In this document: positions 23,514 to 30,890 of the stretch, piece after piece
How positions within the stretch are numbered: position 1 is the stretch's first letter
Layout: the number at the start of each line of letters is the position of its first letter
Virus record (IMG/VR): IMGVR_UViG_3300036853_000216
Location: 1-36,636 of that record
DNA length: 36,636 nt
Reading direction: 5' to 3' (one strand)
DNA from: a virus
Notes under the pieces: generated by a model
What the model saw: only the letters and a program-made list of their open reading frames with translations
The model's database searches: none
Told to the model about the DNA's origin: nothing
Program-made: the position numbers and the translations under genes

Positions 23514-24344
23514 ATGTCTATTACAGCGATAGGACGTTATTTTGTAGGTGACCCAAACATTGTTGCGATTGTGACGGACGATGATTTGGCAGCGATTACG
23601 ACGGCAGGTTATTTCACAACTGATCCAATCAAATCACAAGTTGAATTATTAAATAATGGGGAATGGCAATGGCAAGATACCGATATGGTATTGATTTCTT
23701 ATGCGCCTGATTTCCTTGTTAACTGGTTTAAATACGATGCTGCAAATGGAACTTTTGTAGCAAATCCCGCAGCGGGTGGTTTAAGTAATACATTGTTAGA
23801 TGGCCGTATCTTTGTAGGTAATGGCGCTAATATCGCAACCGGCGTTGTAATGTCTGGTGATACCACCATCACCAATGCAGGTGTTGTCGCAATCGGCGCA
23901 AACAAAGTATTGTCCTCAATGGTATCTCCGTTGTTATTAAAATATATTGCAGTGCCAGTTTCTGCTGCTGAATTTAACGGTATGTATGACACTCCTAAAC
24001 AGCTTATTGCTGCTGCGGGTGCTGATACACAAATTATCGTTGAACAAATGGCGTTGGCTATGACATTCGGTGCTGCGCAATATGCGGCGGGCGGTGTCGT
24101 TGCAGCTCAATACGATTCAACAGTTCACGGTGCGGGTGTATTAGCAACAGCGACTGAAGCCGCGGCTGACTTTACCGGTGCTGCTGCAAGCACGACATTC
24201 AGACAGAATGCGAGTGTTGCTGTTGCGCCATTTGCTACGACCGTTAACAAAGGTATTTATCTTTCTAACCAAACCGCAGCATTTACAACAGGCGATAGTG
24301 ATTTTGTCGCGCATGTTTGGTATCGCGTTATACCAACAGTCTAA
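23514..24344 (+). CDS. Tail fibre-like protein with shared N-terminal domain (276 aa)
   Basis: Residues 1-90 are paralogous to the N-terminus of the 22494 protein. Residues about 100-140 have the fibre beta pattern (GRIFVGNGANIATGVVMSGD). The C-terminal 140 residues (AAEFNGMYDTPKQLI, then GVVAAQYDSTVHGAG) resemble a C-terminal domain I associate with virion structural proteins. It is probably a second distal tail or decoration protein. A strong terminator follows 8 bp after the stop, ending the structural unit. Confidence 0.7.
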   Translation: MSITAIGRYFVGDPNIVAIVTDDDLAAITTAGYFTTDPIKSQVELLNNGEWQWQDTDMVLISYAPDFLVNWFKYDAANGTFVANPAAGGLSNTLLDGRIFVGNGANIATGVVMSGDTTITNAGVVAIGANKVLSSMVSPLLLKYIAVPVSAAEFNGMYDTPKQLIAAAGADTQIIVEQMALAMTFGAAQYAAGGVVAAQYDSTVHGAGVLATATEAAADFTGAAASTTFRQNASVAVAPFATTVNKGIYLSNQTAAFTTGDSDFVAHVWYRVIPTV

Positions 24345-24351
24345 CGTGTAT

Positions 24352-24377
24352 AAGGCCCTTCGGGGCCTTGTCTTTTT
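24352..24377 (+). terminator. Rho-independent terminator with UUCG tetraloop
   Basis: AAGGCCC (24352-24358), loop TTCG, GGGCCTT (24363-24369) and a T5 run at 24373-24377 form a textbook terminator. It separates the structural genes from the lysis and accessory genes, which start 13 bp downstream. Confidence 0.92.
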
Positions 24378-24389
24378 ACAGGATGTAAA

Positions 24390-24797
24390 ATGACAGATAA
24401 TGAATTAAAGGCATGGATAAAAAAATGTGAAGCGTTACGACTTCGCATGTATGTTGATACAACCGGAAACCCTACTATCGGTTGGGGTCGCAATCTCACT
24501 AACGGCATAAGCGTCGATGAAGCAGACCTTATGTTTCAAAATGATTACAGCAAAGCAATTTCTGAATTAACGCATTTTAAATGGTATAGCATGCAACCAT
24601 TAGGCGTTAAAGCCGCTCTTATTAACATGGCTTTTAATTTGGGCATTGAAAAATTGCTTGGCTTTAAAAAAATGATCGATGCGTTAACTTTTAAAAATTA
24701 TTCATTAGCCGCTATCGAAGCATTAGATAGTCTTTGGGCAAAACAAGTTGGAGAACGTGCAAAAGATGTTGCCATGTTGATTAGGGAGGGTAAATGA
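24390..24797 (+). CDS. Endolysin, T4-type lysozyme (GH24)
   Basis: The 135-aa enzyme has the GH24 triad Glu14, Asp23 and Thr29 in CEALRLRMYVDTTGNPTIGWG, with the same spacing as T4 lysozyme (11, 20, 26). It cleaves the N-acetylmuramic acid to N-acetylglucosamine bond of peptidoglycan. It has no signal peptide or SAR anchor, so it should need a holin for release. It is slightly shorter than T4 lysozyme (164 aa) and seems complete. The gene overlaps the next one by 4 bp. Confidence 0.93.
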   Translation: MTDNELKAWIKKCEALRLRMYVDTTGNPTIGWGRNLTNGISVDEADLMFQNDYSKAISELTHFKWYSMQPLGVKAALINMAFNLGIEKLLGFKKMIDALTFKNYSLAAIEALDSLWAKQVGERAKDVAMLIREGK

Positions 24798-24928
24798 AAA
24801 CATTATCGAAACTTTTTTGTCGTTATCTAAATTGGCATTCGTATGCGGTGAGTTGGTGTAATCAACTAGAATGTCATCATTGCAGTGCTTGTGGTCATAA
24901 AGAATTTATTTATGATGAAGCTGCGTGA
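24794..24928 (+). CDS. Small cysteine-rich protein (44 aa)
   Basis: The ATG overlaps the lysozyme stop (ATGA). It contains Cys-His-His-Cys and Cys-Gly-His near residues 27-36, a likely zinc site. A further Trp/Tyr-rich stretch (YLNWHSYAVSW) lies before it. Its stop overlaps the next gene. No function is known. Confidence 0.5.
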   Translation: MKTLSKLFCRYLNWHSYAVSWCNQLECHHCSACGHKEFIYDEAA

Positions 24929-25298
24929 ACGTGTTGACCACATAAATACAGTTAATTGGTTCAAGCATCATTTCCCAGAGCTTGAAGATGATTTTCATCA
25001 TTTTGCGAATGAACGGCGTTGCTCTCCTCAAGAGGGGCGAATGCTGAAACGCATGGGCGTAAAAAAAGGCGTGCCCGACTTCTTTCTAGCCTTCCCACAA
25101 AACGGCAAATGTGGGCTTTGGATTGAGCTTAAATCAGGAAATAACAAACCGAGCAAAGAACAGGAAGCGTTTCTCGATCGAAAAACACAGCGCGGGTATG
25201 AATGTGCATGTGTTTGGGGGACGGAGGCGGCGCGGGAAGTCATCAATATTTATCTTAAGGAATACGTTCTACATAGAACAGAATTGAATAGCCTTTAA
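24912..25298 (+). CDS. VRR-NUC family nuclease (128 aa)
   Basis: The C-terminal half shows the VRR-NUC signature: GVPDFFLAF (Asp56), then LWIELKSG (Glu72, Lys74) and KPSKEQEAF. This is a PD-(D/E)XK fold used on branched DNA. Start codons at 24912 and 24915 are both possible; the upstream frame to 24885 would overlap the previous gene. The 3' end overlaps the convergent methyltransferase gene by 30 bp. Phage VRR-NUC proteins are often stand-alone; the role may be DNA branch resolution or exclusion, which is inference. Confidence 0.85.
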   Translation: MMKLRERVDHINTVNWFKHHFPELEDDFHHFANERRCSPQEGRMLKRMGVKKGVPDFFLAFPQNGKCGLWIELKSGNNKPSKEQEAFLDRKTQRGYECACVWGTEAAREVINIYLKEYVLHRTELNSL

Positions 25299-26015
25299 GA
25301 AAACATAAGCAATTTGTGGCACTATAGCATTACCTAAGCTTTTAATTCTGTCCATCCGATTGGGTAACCCATCATTGATTCGCATAAATCCGGCATTAGC
25401 TTGGATGAATTCATAAGCTGACATATTCTGCCAAGGCTTAGGCTTGAGTTTTTCCCATTCTGATTGTAACGCCGCCATGTTCCCGTTTTTGTTTTCTTGT
25501 AAATATCGTTTTTTCCAATCACTTGACCGCACGTCGCATCGCTCGCAAGTACGGTTGGCAATAATCCATAACCTGTCACGTCGGTGCGGAGCGTTCGCGG
25601 CACAAGCTGGAATAATAAATGATTGTGTTTCGTAATTTTCTCTTTCCAAATCAGAGAGGATGTTATCGAGTTCCATTGCCACAACTCCAACAACATTTTC
25701 CGCAACAACCCAATTGGGCTTACAACTTCGGATAAGTCTAAGCATTTCTGGCCAAAGATATCTGTCATCATTAATTCCTTTTTTTTTACCTGCAACGCTA
25801 AATGGTTGGCATGGAAAACCGCCAGTTATAATGTCAACAGCTTGATGAAAATGAAAATTTTTAATGTCATTATGAATAGGTATGTTAGGAAAATTCTTTT
25901 GTAATACCTTTTGACAGAAAGAATCTTTTTCGACAAATTGGATTGTTTCGATACCAGCCCATCGTGCAGCCAAAGAAAACCCGCCGATTCCTGAAAATAA
26001 ATCCAACATTCTCAT
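25269..26015 (-). CDS. C5 cytosine DNA methyltransferase
   Basis: The 248-aa enzyme carries the family motifs in order: I DLFSGIGG (5-12), IV GGFPCQPFSVAG (catalytic Cys69), VI ENV (106-108), VIII RRDRLW (145-150), and a C-terminal LGNAIVP (227-233). It transfers a methyl group from S-adenosylmethionine to cytosine C5. It is short for the family (usually 300-400 aa), so the target-recognition region (about 155-215) is compact. It lies on the strand opposite to the nuclease gene, with no matching restriction enzyme besides that VRR-NUC. Confidence 0.93.
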   Translation of the reverse strand: MRMLDLFSGIGGFSLAARWAGIETIQFVEKDSFCQKVLQKNFPNIPIHNDIKNFHFHQAVDIITGGFPCQPFSVAGKKKGINDDRYLWPEMLRLIRSCKPNWVVAENVVGVVAMELDNILSDLERENYETQSFIIPACAANAPHRRDRLWIIANRTCERCDVRSSDWKKRYLQENKNGNMAALQSEWEKLKPKPWQNMSAYEFIQANAGFMRINDGLPNRMDRIKSLGNAIVPQIAYVFLKAIQFCSM

Positions 26016-26077
26016 TTACTTTTTCCATATAGACATTATATTGCTTATTCTAATAGAAACAGCGGATAGATAATACA

Positions 26078-26350
26078 ATGACCGTAATTGCTTTTGATAC
26101 ATTGGCTTATGCTAATAAATTGAAGGATGGCGGCATGGAAGCAAAACTCGCAGACATTCAGGCAGAAGAAACTGCAAAAATATTGACGGATCTCGCAATA
26201 AATCAACTCGCAACGAAACAGGATTTACATGTTTTGAAAACGGATATTATTAATTTAAAAAGCGATTTGTTGCGTGAGATTCACAATAATATGTGGAAAA
26301 TTGTTGGCTTGCTTGCAGGTTTGCAAGGGTTGTTTCATTTTATAAGATAG
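26078..26350 (+). CDS. DUF1640-like coiled-coil membrane protein (90 aa)
   Basis: The product has a coiled coil in the middle (ATKQDLHVLKTDIINLKSDLLREI) and a C-terminal hydrophobic helix (WKIVGLLAGLQGLF), which is the DUF1640 arrangement known in many bacteria and phages. A holin role is possible for a helix so placed near the lysozyme, but it is not established. Dyad and promoter sites before the ATG are not clear. Family assignment is from the overall pattern. Confidence 0.65.
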   Translation: MTVIAFDTLAYANKLKDGGMEAKLADIQAEETAKILTDLAINQLATKQDLHVLKTDIINLKSDLLREIHNNMWKIVGLLAGLQGLFHFIR

Positions 26351-26599
26351 TTTATGGCTGACGATACCGAAACGCACAGCGAATCTATTGCTTGCGATAG
26401 ATTGTAGGGAAAATAGGCCGCCAGTTTATGGAGCAAAAGAGCATTGACCTAAGAGGCGTTGTGCGCGTCCTAATATGGTAGCTCGTCACAACGCGCCCAA
26501 TATGGTAGTTGGAGCCTAATAGACCAACAGTGACTTGCTCCACCAATTATACTAACTTTATTACATGATATTTTTGTAACAAAGTTGATACAAGTTTAT
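26351..26599 (+). promoter_or_regulatory. Non-coding region with repeats and competing hairpins
   Basis: No frame longer than 17 codons with a start is credible here. The 9-mer AGTTTATGG occurs at 26349, 26423 and 26593. AATATGGTAG occurs at 26472 and 26499. AATCTAT/ATAGATT (26382-26403) and GCGTTGTG/CACAACGC (26456-26494) are inverted repeats. TGGAGC at 26429 and at 26510 can each pair with GCTCCA at 26537, so the two folds exclude each other. Together with the next element it is the largest non-coding stretch of the genome. Confidence 0.6.
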
Positions 26600-26769
26600 G
26601 GCAATCGCGGCGTTGACAGCGAAACGCGAATAGTCATTAAGGAAACTTTCAGCCTTAGTGATATTTTTGGATAAATCGTGATGAAAGTAGGACTTGCGCA
26701 TACCCCCTAGAGCGATTGCGCTCAACTGCTTAAAACGATCCCTAGCCGGTGCAAATCCGGCCGATTGCC
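26600..26769 (+). ncRNA. Candidate structured RNA with a tRNA-like end
   Basis: An 8-bp helix GGCAATCG/CGATTGCC (26600-26607 with 26762-26769) closes a 170-nt element. Its 3' end abuts GCCGG-TGCAAAT-CCGGC (26745-26761), a 5-bp stem with a 7-nt loop stacked directly on the closing helix, as in a tRNA T arm on its acceptor. Inside are GCGTT/AACGC (26610-26627), CATTAAGG/CCTTAGTG (26635-26660) and GAGCG/CGCTC (26710-26723). No CCA, no canonical T loop (TGC where tRNA has TTC), and no full tRNA fold. It ends 21 bp before a secreted-protein gene, and a T-run follows. Confidence 0.4.
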
Positions 26770-26790
26770 TTTTTATTCAAAGGAAAACCG

Positions 26791-27195
26791 ATGTTAAAAA
26801 AAAGTTTACTAGTAATGATAGCATTACTTCCCGCTATCTCTCATGCTATACCAACCGCGAAAGCTGTTGCAAATACACAAGGCGTCACCACTCAAATACT
26901 AGCGCCAACTGAAATTTATGGTGGTTATGGAATTAACTTAACAAACGACACAAAAAAATCACAACTATTTTATTGGACACTGACTTTGTGTCCGTTAACA
27001 CAGCCAGAGCATTGCCAAGTTTTTCAAGATCATACTGCGCTCTATCCGGGGCAAAAATGGAGTAAAGCTTATACCTTGCATTCAACAATTGTGTTTCGTG
27101 CCATTGGTAGCAAACCAATAAATGTCAAAACGGAAATTACAGGCGCTGCTTATTCAATAGCAGAATCAACGCAATATGTGGACGTACATTACTAA
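26791..27195 (+). CDS. Secreted/periplasmic protein (134 aa)
   Basis: The start at 26791 gives a classic Sec signal peptide: MLKKSLLVMIALLPAISHA with a likely cut after SHA, and AAAGGAAAA lies upstream. The frame could be extended to 26749 but would run into the T-arm hairpin. The mature part (about 115 aa) is beta-rich with one likely disulfide (Cys-Pro-Leu...His-Cys). I know no matching family. For a phage, an exported protein suggests a role at the host envelope, such as superinfection exclusion, which is inference. Confidence 0.8.
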   Translation: MLKKSLLVMIALLPAISHAIPTAKAVANTQGVTTQILAPTEIYGGYGINLTNDTKKSQLFYWTLTLCPLTQPEHCQVFQDHTALYPGQKWSKAYTLHSTIVFRAIGSKPINVKTEITGAAYSIAESTQYVDVHY

Positions 27196-27575
27196 TGACA
27201 AAGAAAACCCGCTTGATTCCGTTTGATTTACAAAAAGCATTGAATGGCGCAAAAGTAGTTACAGGACATGGTGAAACATTGATAGAATTGCATTATTTTG
27301 AAAAAAGAACTCATTCAAAATTAGTTGGCGTTTTCAAGTCAGAAAGATCAGCTATATATGCTTTCGAAGACGATGGTAAACACTTTCATACAGAATATAA
27401 TTTATATATTGAAGAAGAACTCGAAGAAAAAACTTTCTATGTGAATGTTTACAAAGAAGGGCATGGATTTAATACGCATGATACTCTGCCTGCTGCGCAA
27501 AGGGGCGCTGATAGAAATTTAGGATCGTTAGGCATTTTAAAAGTCACTTACACCGATGAGGATTTGATTAAATGA
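27195..27575 (+). CDS. Phage hypothetical protein (126 aa)
   Basis: The start overlaps the secreted-protein stop (TAATG). The beginning TRLIPFDLQKALNGAKVVTG is a pattern shared by a widespread set of phage proteins of unknown function, in which PFDL..A..G..V.T.(D/H)G recurs. The rest is charged with alternating strands and no catalytic motif. The stop overlaps the next ATG by 4 bp. Confidence 0.75.
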   Translation: MTKKTRLIPFDLQKALNGAKVVTGHGETLIELHYFEKRTHSKLVGVFKSERSAIYAFEDDGKHFHTEYNLYIEEELEEKTFYVNVYKEGHGFNTHDTLPAAQRGADRNLGSLGILKVTYTDEDLIK

Positions 27576-27742
27576 TAGCTCCGTGCACACAAAACACAGA
27601 CCGCGAATGCAGGCCGGAAGATTGTTGTTTGAAAAAACCAAAATGCGAAATATGTGATGACCAAGGCTCGTATTATGTCCACGGTATCATAGAGGTTCCA
27701 ATTAAATTTGAATGTGAGTGCAATGCGAAGGAAAAATCATGA
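27572..27742 (+). CDS. Cysteine-rich protein (56 aa)
   Basis: Eight cysteines (5, 13, 18, 19, 25, 28, 48 and 50) give paired CxxC-like motifs, suggesting one or two bound zinc ions. It overlaps the flanking genes by 4 bp on each side (ATGA), so all three are translated as a coupled set. The function is unknown. Confidence 0.65.
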   Translation: MIAPCTQNTDRECRPEDCCLKKPKCEICDDQGSYYVHGIIEVPIKFECECNAKEKS

Positions 27743-27939
27743 TACTCGAACAATTAGCAAGAATATGTCATGAAATAAGAATGTGTGAGTTTCAGTTTAA
27801 TATACCTCCTTATGTTAATGACCATAATGAATTAAAGGCATCTGCAATAGAACATAAAACTCAACGTGAAAATAATATTGCTGTCAATTTGTATAATATT
27901 GTAAAAAAATATGCTTTGGAGCAGAAAAATGAAATTTAG
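27739..27939 (+). CDS. Hypothetical protein (66 aa)
   Basis: It starts at 27739 (MILEQLARICHEIRM) in a coupled ATGA; the frame to 27718 would add a few residues without support. The product is helical, mixed-charge, with no recognised domain. It is the last rightward gene before the convergent leftward operon. Confidence 0.6.
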   Translation: MILEQLARICHEIRMCEFQFNIPPYVNDHNELKASAIEHKTQRENNIAVNLYNIVKKYALEQKNEI

Positions 27940-27949
27940 TTGGCGAATC

Positions 27950-28002
27950 GGGCGCAGTTTAAAGCGCCCCGAATCTCATTAGCCTAAACTGTCCGCGGAC
28001 AG
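27950..28002. other. Two dyads between convergent transcription units
   Basis: GGGCGC-AGTTTAAA-GCGCCC (27950-27969) and the perfect 14-bp palindrome CTGTCCGCGGACAG (27989-28002, flanked by AAA and GTTT) lie between the two convergent genes. No U-runs follow, so they may be weak bidirectional terminators or protein sites. Confidence 0.45.
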
Positions 28003-28031
28003 GTTTGCCGTCCTTTGCTTTCGCATTGTCT

Positions 28032-30380
28032 TTATACTTTATCATCACAATCCACTTTATAAAATTCTTTTCCCTCTGAATTTTTGAATTTTTCTATTTC
28101 AATTTGCCAACGGCCATTGGGAATTAATTTTACATAACGATATTCTTTTTTTTGGATTCGTTCTAAATCATTTTCAGATAGAGAACATCGGAGTTGATAT
28201 ATTTTTTTCATTTCTATTTTAGAATGATTAAGATACTCATAGTACGCATATAGTTCGACACGGAAATTTTTAAATCGTCGGCCAAATTTATTCTGAATGA
28301 CTTCATTATTAAAAACTTGGAATTTTATGATTTCTCCCCATTTATCATTAATATAGTTAAAATTGGATCTATCTAAGAATAAATAACGTCTTTGATCCTG
28401 CGTTAGTCTAGGTGCATCATTCACGAATGATTTCATTTTATTATTATCATCTACTAAAATTTTTGTCGGTGTTTCGAGAACATAAATATCTTTGTTTGTT
28501 CCATAATTTTTAACATAACGACGATACTGCGCTGCTGTTCCTAATCGGTATTCATCTTTGATTAACTGAAATGAATCATTTTCTTGGACAAGATATTCAA
28601 AGGTTATTTTGTTTCTTATGTTACACATTTCGTGGAATGGATAGATGACGTCTAATTCTCGTAATTTTTCTCCTTTGATATGGTCAAAATATTTTTTAAC
28701 TATTTTTAGTTGACCATTTTTCGTTTCAATACATTCAATTTTTCTAGGTGAATAAAGTTGTTCTGATTCAATAACGTTTTTTAAAAACCGAATATTTTGC
28801 AAATTATTAGGTGCTTCATGAGGGTGCATGAAATGTAATTTTGCAATCGTATGATAAAAAAATCTTACTGATTTTTCTGTGCTTAACAAAAAGCTTTCTT
28901 TTACATCTAATGCAGGATTATCAATTTCATAAATAATTTCAAATCGTGGAAACCCATTCATGACGGATAATGAATAACTGGTGCCTTTTACATTGAAAAA
29001 AACATTATCTCTATTTGATGCGCTTTCTTTTAAGTGTCGATTCGGATCAAGCAATTCGATCTTACATTCCCGACAATATCGCGCAACGATATCATTTTTT
29101 GCAGAACATCCGTGACAATCTTTCCACTCGAACCAATGGTCACAACGCTTGTCATTTGATATACCAATACAACGTCGTGCGTCGAGTGTATTTAAAGTAT
29201 TGCAATCAAAACATTCAATACAATAATCAGGATCATTCGTTTTTGGTTGAATGGCTTTATTGATAATCGGGTTATCAATATCGCCGTGGCGCTCAAGATT
29301 GCCAGCATAATCCAAAATGAGGCAGTCTGTTTTTCCATCGGCAAGGCGCAATCCACGCCCCAAGCATTGCATATATAAAACAAGGGATTCAGTAGGCCGC
29401 ACAAAAACAACAGTATCAAAAGACGGAACATCGACGCCCGTACATAACACATTTACATTCACCAAATATTTAAGAATGCCCGCTTTTGCTTTTTCAATAT
29501 ATTCTTCGCGTAATTTATCCGGCGTGTCACCAATAATAATTGCTGTTTCATCGGGCGGTAACCATTCAGCACACTCATAACAATGTTTAATGCTCGATGC
29601 AAAGATAAAAGCGCCTTTGCGTTGTTTCACAATTTCCACGATTTCTGTCATGATTTTTCCAGTTAATCGTGGTGTTTTATGAATGGCTTCATCGAGTTCG
29701 GATGTATTGAATTTCCCCATTGCATTCAATTTGATTTGGTTAAAATCATACTGCAATGATTTATCATGATAACCCCATATAGGCGGCGTTAAATAGCTTT
29801 CAGAGATCAACCATTCGGCGGTGACGGCACAAACTTCTTCTTTGAAAAAAAGATCCTCTCCGACAATCGTGTGACCTTTGCCACGATAGGGTGTGCCTGT
29901 TAATCCAACAAAACGGAGTTTATGTTTTAGCTTCACTGCAAGATTTGTATAATGATTGAAGATACGCATATACATCGTGCTTTTATCATTAAAGTTAATA
30001 TTGTGACATTCATCGACTATAATCAAATTAAAGGGAATGCGTGACAATTTCATGTTGACGCGAATGCTTCCAAAAACAGACATAGGCGATGCAAAAATAA
30101 TTGGCTCTGAGGTATCACGACGATTAAGAGCGGCGCAATAAACGCCAGCATGACCGCCTTGTGCAATATAAGTCTCTGCATTTTGACGGATGAGCGTACT
30201 GTTCATTGTGAGACAAAGAGCGCGCCATCCTGCTTGCTCTATAAGCCTTAACAGCTCTGCAATGATAAGTGATTTGCCCGCGCCAACGCTCGCGTTTACC
30301 AATAATGGATAATCGGTTTCTTTTAACCTTACCCGTAGTTTGTCTAAGACTTCCTGTTGATAGGGTCTAAGTGTTTTCAC
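28032..30380 (-). CDS. SF2 DEAD/DEAH-type helicase with zinc-finger cluster
   Basis: The 782-aa protein is a superfamily-2 helicase. It shows Walker A SVGAGKS (about 31-37), DECH (123-126), TGTPYRG (161-167) and QCLGRGLR (338-345), the RecG/UvsW-like set. A run of cysteines at about 387-440 (CxxC pairs at 387/390/393, 422/425 and 436/439) suggests zinc ribbons. The C-terminal 340 residues match nothing I know. As the terminal gene of the operon containing the recombination genes, it could unwind or remodel replication and recombination intermediates. No polymerase is encoded. Confidence 0.82.
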   Translation of the reverse strand: MKTLRPYQQEVLDKLRVRLKETDYPLLVNASVGAGKSLIIAELLRLIEQAGWRALCLTMNSTLIRQNAETYIAQGGHAGVYCAALNRRDTSEPIIFASPMSVFGSIRVNMKLSRIPFNLIIVDECHNINFNDKSTMYMRIFNHYTNLAVKLKHKLRFVGLTGTPYRGKGHTIVGEDLFFKEEVCAVTAEWLISESYLTPPIWGYHDKSLQYDFNQIKLNAMGKFNTSELDEAIHKTPRLTGKIMTEIVEIVKQRKGAFIFASSIKHCYECAEWLPPDETAIIIGDTPDKLREEYIEKAKAGILKYLVNVNVLCTGVDVPSFDTVVFVRPTESLVLYMQCLGRGLRLADGKTDCLILDYAGNLERHGDIDNPIINKAIQPKTNDPDYCIECFDCNTLNTLDARRCIGISNDKRCDHWFEWKDCHGCSAKNDIVARYCRECKIELLDPNRHLKESASNRDNVFFNVKGTSYSLSVMNGFPRFEIIYEIDNPALDVKESFLLSTEKSVRFFYHTIAKLHFMHPHEAPNNLQNIRFLKNVIESEQLYSPRKIECIETKNGQLKIVKKYFDHIKGEKLRELDVIYPFHEMCNIRNKITFEYLVQENDSFQLIKDEYRLGTAAQYRRYVKNYGTNKDIYVLETPTKILVDDNNKMKSFVNDAPRLTQDQRRYLFLDRSNFNYINDKWGEIIKFQVFNNEVIQNKFGRRFKNFRVELYAYYEYLNHSKIEMKKIYQLRCSLSENDLERIQKKEYRYVKLIPNGRWQIEIEKFKNSEGKEFYKVDCDDKV

Positions 30381-30688
30381 CTTTCATCCTCATTACATCC
30401 GTTTTTTACCCATTCCACGGCACGCTGGTGACCTTCTTCGGCTTCTTGCCACGTGGTATATCTATCCATGTAAATATCTTTGCCGTCTTTATCAAAAACC
30501 ATTGTTTCAAAAACTAGAGGAGGGCCACCAAAATAATTATGATCTAGGCCAAGCCAAACTGTAGAAATGCGATTATCATTAATTTCACTCTTCGCAACGC
30601 TTTCAATTTTTTCAAATTGTCCCGCCCATTCCATAAGACTGCATGGTCTATAAGTATGATCTGGATTTAATAAATACGTATCTGACAT
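30377..30688 (-). CDS. Hypothetical phage protein (103 aa)
   Basis: The start at 30688 (MSDTYLLNPDHTYRPC) is set by AAGGAAAAAA before the ATG. A longer frame to 30745 is less likely. The sequence has SLMEWAGQFE and a WQEAEEGHQRAVEWV end, a pattern seen in small phage proteins of unknown function. It overlaps the helicase start by 4 bp. Confidence 0.75.
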   Translation of the reverse strand: MSDTYLLNPDHTYRPCSLMEWAGQFEKIESVAKSEINDNRISTVWLGLDHNYFGGPPLVFETMVFDKDGKDIYMDRYTTWQEAEEGHQRAVEWVKNGCNEDER

Positions 30689-30713
30689 TTTTTTCCTTAT
30701 ATCACGTAAGTTT

Positions 30714-30890
30714 TCATGGCATCGGTGGTAATGGTTTATTTTCATAAACGACGGCTTGAATAGCCTTCATCCACCAATCACGATCTTTTTTTTCTGCTTG
30801 GTGCATGATTATATGCGTACCTATTCCTAATAAAGTTAATGCACGATAATTTGTATCAATTAACTCTTGCACGTTTATTTCTTTAGTCAT
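30714..30890 (-). CDS. Small hypothetical protein (58 aa)
   Basis: The start (MTKEINVQELIDTNYRA) has AAGGAAAAAC upstream and overlaps the stop of the 40-aa membrane protein by 4 bp. The first residues resemble a short helical regulator, but no HTH is convincing. Function unknown. Confidence 0.6.
   Translation of the reverse strand: MTKEINVQELIDTNYRALTLLGIGTHIIMHQAEKKDRDWWMKAIQAVVYENKPLPPMP

Noticed and set aside
25334-25795. Second minus-strand frame inside the methyltransferase gene
   Set aside because: It overlaps the frame with all the methyltransferase motifs and shows no motif itself.
26681-26769. A possible tRNA (TAA anticodon) from arms at 26710-26761
   Set aside because: D-like, anticodon-like and T-like arms can be drawn, but the anticodon stem has mismatches and the 5' acceptor next to them does not pair. 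The true partner of the 3' strand lies 154 nt upstream, so it is not a standard tRNA.
26745-26769. Cobalamin-riboswitch-like GGTGCAAATCCGG
   Set aside because: The sequence resembles a conserved part of B12 riboswitches, but the following CTG...CCGCAACTG core is absent and the start codon is too near.
26600-26769. A phage tmRNA
   Set aside because: The acceptor/T-arm geometry fits, but the element is under half the usual length, has no tag frame ending in Ala codons, and the T loop is not canonical.
27929-27982. 17-aa frame after the last rightward gene
   Set aside because: It has a GGAG ribosome site but is very short and runs into the hairpin at 27950, so I leave it out as a gene.
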